Shown here: positions 7,688 to 11,390 of the stretch, piece by piece | How the letters are laid out: every line of letters begins with the position of its first letter | How positions within the stretch are numbered: position 1 is the first letter of the stretch | Origin: Bacteroidota bacterium | GTDB taxonomy: Bacteria > Bacteroidota > Bacteroidia > NS11-12g > UBA955 | Reading direction: 5' to 3' | NCBI GenBank assembly: GCA_027488495.1 | Contig: JAIYBO010000133.1 | Span: 1-11,390 of the forward strand | DNA: 11,390 nucleotides | Translations under genes and position numbers: made by a program | The notes under the pieces: generated by a model | The model's database searches: none | Told to the model about the DNA's origin: nothing | Seen by the model: only the letters and a program-made list of their open reading frames with translations

Positions 7688-8098
7688 ATGAAATTAAATG
7701 AAATATTATTTGCCTGTCTCGCTGTTGTCATGTTTGCGAATTGTGAAGAACCAATCACAAAAAAAGAATGTGGAATCATAGTGTTTACAGATGCCAATGG
7801 CCATGGTTTAGCTTCTGCCCCAACAGATTTACCATTCTCAGATTGGTACGTTGCTAAACAAGCTTGTGAGGATTTGGTATTAGACGGATGTAGCGATTGG
7901 CGTTTGCCTACACAAGAGGAACTAAATAAACTTTATTTGAATAAAGATAAAATTGGCGGTTTTGGTAAATTTGACAGTTATTGGAGTTCCACTGAAGTTG
8001 GTGGTAATAGCGCCTTTACGGTTGAATTTGACAATGGCGTGAATGCGGCAGCACCCACGAATACCAAATCTTCTGTTAGAGCTGTTCGGGCTTTCTAA
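7688..8098 (+). CDS. Small DUF1566 (Lcl C-terminal) domain lipoprotein
   Basis: A 136-residue protein. Residues 1-18 are a short lipoprotein signal with a likely lipidated Cys19 (MFANC, then EEP); the residue before the Cys is Asn, so the lipobox is not ideal. Residues 30-136 form one DUF1566 domain with its hallmarks in order: WYVAKQACEDL, CSDWRLPTQEELNKLY, the YWSSTEVG motif, FDNGV and the closing SVRAVRAF. DUF1566 is common in exported bacterial proteins and may act in binding; no enzymatic role is established. The gene begins 36 nt after the terminator. TATGTTTG at 7676-7683 is a perfect -7 box, but it is so close to the ATG that the message would be essentially leaderless. The protein is a single domain, at the short end for the family. 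Confidence 0.83.
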   Translation: MKLNEILFACLAVVMFANCEEPITKKECGIIVFTDANGHGLASAPTDLPFSDWYVAKQACEDLVLDGCSDWRLPTQEELNKLYLNKDKIGGFGKFDSYWSSTEVGGNSAFTVEFDNGVNAAAPTNTKSSVRAVRAF

Positions 8099-8162
8099 CA
8101 TCGTATCTCACAACTGAATTTTTTTTTAACCCTAATTGTTAAAACAGGGCCCTTAACTTGAC

Positions 8163-8195
8163 TTTCGATTGGGTTGGTTGAATATGCAATCGAAA
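8163..8195. repeat. Perfect 9-bp inverted repeat downstream of the DUF1566 gene
   Basis: TTTCGATTG (8163-8171) and CAATCGAAA (8187-8195) flank a 15-nt loop. There is no T-tract after the stem on the plus strand, so it is not a standard terminator. It lies in the otherwise gene-free start of the decayed region (8099-8252). Confidence 0.55.
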
Positions 8196-8258
8196 AAAAT
8201 AGTGGGTCATTTCAATTGAAACTAATCGTATTGACCACTAAAACTCGAAACTTTTTAA

Positions 8259-8422
8259 TCAATATGGCCAAACGACCTTGAATTCTATGTTGTAGAAACG
8301 CTGATTATACTTTAAACACTGTAGGCTTCGCCATTTTCTAAATAGGAAACAAATTTTCCATTTTCACGTTTCAACTCATAATTACCTTTTGTAAGATTTA
8401 TTATTGGCGAAGCAGTGTTTGA
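8259..8422 (-). pseudogene. Disrupted 3' fragment of a lipoprotein gene related to the one at 10627-11136
   Basis: The minus strand reads SNTASPIINLTKG, then NYELKRENGKFVSYLENGEA and YSV before a TAA stop. It aligns with residues about 117-150 of the intact lipoprotein, which has TYELKRENGKFVSYLKNGEG. After the premature stop, the DNA is again nearly identical to the intact gene's last codons and stop, but shifted by one base (26 nt against 27 nt between anchors). Hence there is both an in-frame stop and a frameshift. Similarity runs past the stop codon to about 8253. An in-frame stop lies just upstream of the fragment, and nothing resembling the signal peptide or first two thirds of the protein is present. 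The fragment is inverted relative to the intact gene and to its plus-strand neighbours. A short independent gene is possible but unlikely, given no start and no export signal. Confidence 0.82.
8314..8420. repeat. Imperfect inverted repeat flanking the lipoprotein fragment
   Basis: The left arm AAACACT-gtag-GCTTCGCC (8314-8332) is complementary to the right arm GGCGAAGCAGTGTTT (8406-8420) over 15 positions, apart from four extra bases in the left arm. About 73 nt lie between, and this is the segment most similar to the intact lipoprotein's coding sequence. Confidence 0.65.
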
Positions 8423-8426
8423 TTAA

Positions 8427-8801
8427 TGTGGTTTTTTTGTTGCAAATTCCGCAGATGGCAGTGTTGTTGCTGTTGGAACGCCATATAATAAAGGTAATGG
8501 TGCTTTTGCTGGCCATGTCAGAGTATTTGGTTTTGGTGATTTGCTTTCTACACAACAAAATCAATTAGAATTGGATATTTCAGTATGTCCAAATCCATCA
8601 TCTTCCCAAATAGAAATTTCTGTGAAGCCAGATTTAGTAAATAAGGTCTTCGTTGTGGCCGATATGATGGGTAAGATATTGAAATCAGGAAGACTTTTTG
8701 CAGAAAATACTGTAGTTGACTTGGGGGATTTACTCAGTGGATCATATGTTCTTAGGTTGATGGGAGAATTAATTTCGCCTGTTAAATTGATCAAATTATA
8801 A
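8427..8801 (+). pseudogene. C-terminal remnant of an FG-GAP-like protein with T9SS sorting domain
   Basis: The open frame runs from just after a TAA at 8424-8426 to a TAA at 8799-8801. It begins mid-domain with ANSADGSVVAVGTPYNKGNG and then AFAGHVRVF, which matches the single-repeat signature of FG-GAP-type proteins of Bacteroidota ('sxDGsxvAiGxPxNxGNGxxxGHVRVy'). After a short linker it carries a type A T9SS sorting domain: VCPNPSSSQIEISV, MMGKILKSG and LLSGSYVLRLM, ending KLIKL. There is no ATG, signal peptide or earlier repeat; the only nearby start (TTG at 8541) would give a sorting domain alone with no export signal. I therefore call it a remnant. Its repeat type differs from that of the intact propeller gene at 8909, so it is not a recent copy of that gene. 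Confidence 0.78.
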
Positions 8802-8896
8802 ATAATCATATTTTGGCTCCAATTCCTAAGGGTAATAGAAAATTTCATGTCATATTATTTTTACATTTTGATGACTGAATTGTGATTGGTTTAAAA

Positions 8897-8904
8897 TATT
8901 TTTG
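8897..8904 (+). promoter_or_regulatory. Candidate -7 promoter element for the FG-GAP propeller gene
   Basis: TATTTTTG fits the TAnnTTTG consensus. The nearest TTTG (8867-8870) is 26 nt upstream, longer than usual. Transcription would begin near 8910, almost on top of the first possible ATG (8909), which bears on the start choice of that gene. Confidence 0.35.
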
Positions 8905-8908
8905 ATAA

Positions 8909-10612
8909 ATGATAGGGAAATATTGTATTTTGATCACTTCAAAATCGCCTATTTTGATTGAGACTAATGGAAGTAGTAATCATCAAAAAGGCCTTCTTAA
9001 CAACTTATGTAAACACATTGTCTTGCTATTATTATTTGTTGTTGGGACTAATATTAGTGTTCTGGGACAAAATTGGAGCCAAGTGCAAAAATCTGTACCG
9101 ACTGATCGTTGGGAAGAGGATTTGTTTGGTTGTGCTGTATCAATATTTGGCGATTATGCTATTGTAGGTGCAGAATTTGAAGATGAGGATGATAAAGGGG
9201 CAAGCCCTATGCTCAATGCAGGATCGGCATACATATTTAAAAACATTGCTGGAAAATGGACACAACAGCAGAAAATAGTAGCCAATGATAGGACACAAGG
9301 TGATTTTTTTGGTCATTCAGTATCTATCTCGGGCAATTACGCAATCGTAGGTGCTTATCATGAAGATCATGACTTGACTGGGAATGGTTATCGCAGTGCA
9401 GCTGGATCCGCTTATATTTTCGAAAATAAAAATGGTGTATGGACCCAAATTCAAAAGGTTATTGCTTCAGATCGCGAAGAGTCAGATCAATTTGGTGTAG
9501 TTGTATCTATTGACGGAGATTACGCCGTTGTTGGTGCACATCAGGAGGATGAAAATGTTAATTCAGGTGATTCAATGCAAAATGCAGGTTCTGCATATGT
9601 GTTTAAAAATACATCAGGTACTTGGGCTCAAATACAAAAAATAGTGGCGAGTGACAGAGGTGCGGAGGATAAATTTGGTTTTGCCGTGTCTATATCGGGT
9701 GATTATTTGGTGGTTGGCGCTCTGTTTGAATCTGAAGATGAAGCAGGCGGAAACAAAATGTGGTATTCTGGTTCAGCCTATGTGTACAAAAATAACTCAG
9801 GCAACTGGACTCAGGTGAAAAAAATCGTAGCCTCTGATCGCGCGGCCGAAGATTTATTCGGTAGTTCTGTTGCAATTTCCGGGAACTATATGATCATTGG
9901 AGCTTATGCAGATGATGAAGATGCAGCCGGAAAAAACACTTTTAATGGTTCTGGATCTGCTTACATTTTCAAAAACAATGCAGGCAATTGGGTGCAATTA
10001 GACAAGATTGTTGCCTCTGACCGGTCCTATGTGGATCGGTTTGGAGAAGCCGTTGCAATTTCTGGCGATTATGCAATTGTAGGTGCATTTTTTGAATCGC
10101 AGGACGCCGCAGGAGGAAATACTCTCACATCATCGGGGTCGGCATACATTTTTAAAAATAATGCAGGAAGTTGGAAACAAGTCAGTAAAGTTGTTGCATC
10201 CGACAGAAATACAGATGATCGATTTGGAAAATCCGTTGCCATATACGGGAATTATGCAATGGTTGGAGCGTGGAACGAAGACGAGGATGAAAAAGGTGGA
10301 GTAACCATTCGTGATGCAGGTTCAATTTACATATATAAAAATGCCACATCCACTGGCTTCGAAGAGAAGGAATTTGCGAGGAATTTGAGAGTATTTCCTA
10401 ATCCAGGAAATGGTAATTTTACCATTGACTTAGGGGATGACTGGGTAAACACTGAGATGTCGATCTCGGATATTTACGGAAAAGTAATTCAATCTGAAAA
10501 ACTATTCAATTCGCAGGTTCTGGAGATTAATATCCATGAGCCAAGTGGTATGTATATCGTTGAATTTAAATCAGGCAATAAAAATGCAGTAATTCGTATT
10601 ATTAAAGAATAA
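8909..10612 (+). CDS. Seven-repeat FG-GAP beta-propeller secreted protein with T9SS type A sorting domain
   Basis: Up to 567 residues. The signal peptide core is at about 36-48 (HIVLLLLFVVG), with cleavage near VLGQ (54). Seven tandem FG-GAP repeats begin with D-x-F-G at residues 71, 132, 193, 254, 315, 376 and 437, an exact 61-residue period. Each reads DxFGxxVxIxGxYxxxGA, then an acidic Gly-containing loop (EDEDDKG, ESEDEAGG, DDEDAAGK and so on) that could bind calcium, then AGSAYIFKNxxGxWxQxxKIVASDR. Seven such units would form a closed seven-bladed propeller. The last repeat lacks the WxQ strand, and the segment before repeat 1 (NWSQVQKSVPTDR) can supply it. Residues 492-567 are a T9SS type A domain (VFPNPGNGNFTI, ISDIYGKVI, SGMYIVEF). 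The start is uncertain: 35 residues precede the hydrophobic core, the only ATG is at 8909, and TTG at 8930 or 8954 would give a more normal leader. The partner ligand is unknown; it probably acts outside the cell. Confidence 0.88.
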   Translation: MIGKYCILITSKSPILIETNGSSNHQKGLLNNLCKHIVLLLLFVVGTNISVLGQNWSQVQKSVPTDRWEEDLFGCAVSIFGDYAIVGAEFEDEDDKGASPMLNAGSAYIFKNIAGKWTQQQKIVANDRTQGDFFGHSVSISGNYAIVGAYHEDHDLTGNGYRSAAGSAYIFENKNGVWTQIQKVIASDREESDQFGVVVSIDGDYAVVGAHQEDENVNSGDSMQNAGSAYVFKNTSGTWAQIQKIVASDRGAEDKFGFAVSISGDYLVVGALFESEDEAGGNKMWYSGSAYVYKNNSGNWTQVKKIVASDRAAEDLFGSSVAISGNYMIIGAYADDEDAAGKNTFNGSGSAYIFKNNAGNWVQLDKIVASDRSYVDRFGEAVAISGDYAIVGAFFESQDAAGGNTLTSSGSAYIFKNNAGSWKQVSKVVASDRNTDDRFGKSVAIYGNYAMVGAWNEDEDEKGGVTIRDAGSIYIYKNATSTGFEEKEFARNLRVFPNPGNGNFTIDLGDDWVNTEMSISDIYGKVIQSEKLFNSQVLEINIHEPSGMYIVEFKSGNKNAVIRIIKE

Positions 10613-10626
10613 AGAAATAAAAAATC

Positions 10627-11136
10627 ATGAAGAAAAGTACAATTTTTAGACTCTCCCTTGTTGCCGCGGTTTGCGGACTACTCATTCTTCAGTCTTGTGA
10701 AAAAGACCCAGTAACTCCTCCTGTAGACAACACATCTTCGGTGAAACCCTATATTATAGTTCGTGGTGTGAAATTTGTATGTGCACAACCAAGTTCATTA
10801 CGTGTAACCAAAAACCAAAACGATTCTCAATTGATATGGTCTGGAACAGGTTCTTCAGATACCATCATTTGGATAAGTCATCAAAAAAATGAGGTTAAAG
10901 TAGGTTCGTACAAGATTGATTCAACTGGATTTGGTGATCCCGGATTTATTACATCCACAATTAGATGGGGTACTATGTCTTCTTCACCATCAATAACAAT
11001 TGTGAGCGGTACTTATGAGTTAAAACGTGAAAATGGGAAATTCGTTTCCTATTTAAAAAATGGCGAAGGCTATCATGGGATAGATAATAATAAGCGTTTC
11101 TACAACATTGAATTCAAGGTCGTTTGGCCATATTGA
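10627..11136 (+). CDS. Lipoprotein of unknown function, partner of the propeller gene
   Basis: A 169-residue protein with a clear lipoprotein signal: MKKSTIF..., a hydrophobic core and lipobox LQSC, with Cys24 the lipidated residue. The acidic residues just after the Cys (CEKD) resemble the lipoprotein export signals that send Bacteroidota lipoproteins to the cell surface, though the match is loose. The mature part is mostly beta-like: PYIIVRGVKFVC, IIWISHQ, SITIVSGTYELKR, then KRFYNIEFKVVW at the C-terminus. I recognise no named family. The gene starts 14 nt after the propeller gene, so the two are very likely co-transcribed and may act together at the cell surface. A disrupted relative of its 3' third lies inverted at 8259-8422. 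A terminator follows at 11200-11229. Confidence 0.8.
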   Translation: MKKSTIFRLSLVAAVCGLLILQSCEKDPVTPPVDNTSSVKPYIIVRGVKFVCAQPSSLRVTKNQNDSQLIWSGTGSSDTIIWISHQKNEVKVGSYKIDSTGFGDPGFITSTIRWGTMSSSPSITIVSGTYELKRENGKFVSYLKNGEGYHGIDNNKRFYNIEFKVVWPY

Positions 11137-11199
11137 TTAAAATGTCCAGATCCTCGGATCAGAATTGACAAACCTCCTACAATTTCTCTAAATGAATAC

Positions 11200-11229
11200 A
11201 AAGGGCTGGCATCATAACCAGCCCTTTTT
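11200..11229 (+). terminator. Intrinsic terminator of the propeller-lipoprotein operon
   Basis: GGGCTGG (11203-11209) and CCAGCCC (11218-11224) pair around an 8-nt loop, extended by AAA/TTT, and are followed by a run of five T. It lies 64 nt past the lipoprotein stop. Confidence 0.88.
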
Positions 11230-11321
11230 CATAAAACTCGAATAGTCATCATCGATTCCCAGAATCGAGTGGTCAATCAATCGAACATCCAGTCAGCGGA
11301 GTAATAGCTTGGAAATTGCGA

Positions 11322-11361
11322 AATAAAAAAAGCCCCTCGTTTGAAACGAGGGGCTTTTTTT
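11322..11361. terminator. Bidirectional terminator, copy 2 of the repeated palindrome, serving the tRNA
   Basis: The same GCCCCTCG-TTTGAAA-CGAGGGGC hairpin as at 7624-7646, now at 11332-11354 with seven A and seven T as flanks. It starts 5 nt past the 3' end of the minus-strand tRNA, so its natural use is to end that transcript. It can also stop plus-strand readthrough. Confidence 0.9.
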
Positions 11362-11366
11362 GAAAG

Positions 11367-11390
11367 TGGTCGGGGAGACAGGATTCGAAC
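11367..11390 (-). tRNA. tRNA 3' end, probably tRNA-Pro (partial)
   Basis: On the minus strand the sequence reads G, T-loop TTCGAAT, T-stem half CCTGT, acceptor half CTCCCCG, discriminator A and an encoded CCA. The rest of the tRNA, including the anticodon, lies beyond the window. The acceptor implies a C1-G72 pair with A73, the combination typical of bacterial tRNA-Pro. That is the basis for the identity, which stays provisional without the anticodon. Confidence 0.8.

Noticed and set aside
8200..8240. TAGTGGGTCA / TTGACCACTA hairpin as a terminator of the DUF1566 gene
   Set aside because: The stem is bulged with a long loop and has no T-tract.
8314..8420. Functional invertible DNA switch
   Set aside because: Flipping the segment leaves an in-frame TAG on the upstream side, there is no promoter or recombinase nearby, and the arms are imperfect. 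Kept only as a scar hypothesis.
8541..8801. An 86-residue gene starting at TTG 8541
   Set aside because: The frame is open and protein-like upstream to 8427, and the product would be a bare T9SS tail without an export signal. A remnant explains it better.
8561..8848. Minus-strand 95-codon open frame
   Set aside because: It is antisense to the T9SS remnant, shows no family features, and its frame is a shadow of the plus-strand coding pattern.
9690..10304. Alternative-frame open frames inside the propeller gene
   Set aside because: They arise from the regular 183-bp repeat structure of the real gene and encode no recognisable protein.
9119..10360. CRISPR-like regular repeats
   Set aside because: The 183-bp periodicity is protein repeat structure with diverged DNA, not short identical repeats with spacers. 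No cas genes are present.
11253..11267. CGATTC-CCA-GAATCG hairpin
   Set aside because: A six-base stem with a three-base loop and no T-tract; too weak to assign a role.
7615..11390. Terminator copies as attL/attR of an integrative element at the tRNA
   Set aside because: Copy 1 carries no tRNA 3' sequence, and no integrase or other mobility gene lies between the copies. Only the palindrome is shared.

Overview
The window looks like a chromosomal segment of a Bacteroidota bacterium. The main reasons are four proteins or remnants with type IX secretion system (T9SS) C-terminal sorting signals, a FecI/FecR-type ECF sigma / anti-sigma pair, near absence of Shine-Dalgarno sites, TAnnTTTG-like promoter boxes and an AT-rich composition. 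No single gene fixes the genus.

Layout. Positions 1-99 (minus) hold the N-terminus of a bestrophin-like channel, divergent from everything that follows. Positions 309-3417 (plus) form a tightly packed three-gene operon with two ATGA stop/start overlaps: an ECF sigma factor, a short membrane-anchored anti-sigma factor with a DUF4974-like C-terminus, and a secreted protein with an STN domain followed by a long region resembling the outer-membrane beta-barrel found behind Bacteroidota M1-type peptidases. This is the most interesting system here. It has the parts of a FecI-FecR-FecA surface-signalling relay, but the expected TonB-dependent transporter is replaced by a protein with no visible plug or carboxypeptidase-like domain. 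Its start codon is preceded by a consensus Shine-Dalgarno sequence, which is unusual in this phylum.

Positions 3690-7589 hold three separately spaced secreted proteins with T9SS sorting signals: a two-module PKD-like protein, a 582-aa protein of unknown function, and a PCMD-like jelly-roll protein ending at a strong terminator. Positions 7688-8098 encode a small DUF1566 lipoprotein.

Positions 8099-8801 are a decayed region. It contains a minus-strand, disrupted 3' fragment of the same lipoprotein family as the gene at 10627-11136, and a plus-strand C-terminal remnant of an FG-GAP-like T9SS protein. Positions 8909-11136 carry the intact pair of the same general kind: a seven-repeat FG-GAP propeller protein (repeat period exactly 61 residues) and a lipoprotein 14 nt downstream. 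I infer that the decayed region is what remains of an older, rearranged propeller + lipoprotein cassette.

The window ends with two terminators and the 3' end of a minus-strand tRNA, probably tRNA-Pro. The last terminator is nearly identical to the one at 7615-7652, so the accessory block 7653-11324 is bracketed by matching palindromes.

How the genes work together: the sigma operon is probably a self-contained envelope-sensing switch. The downstream genes encode exported surface or secreted proteins that it might control, but nothing in the sequence proves that link.
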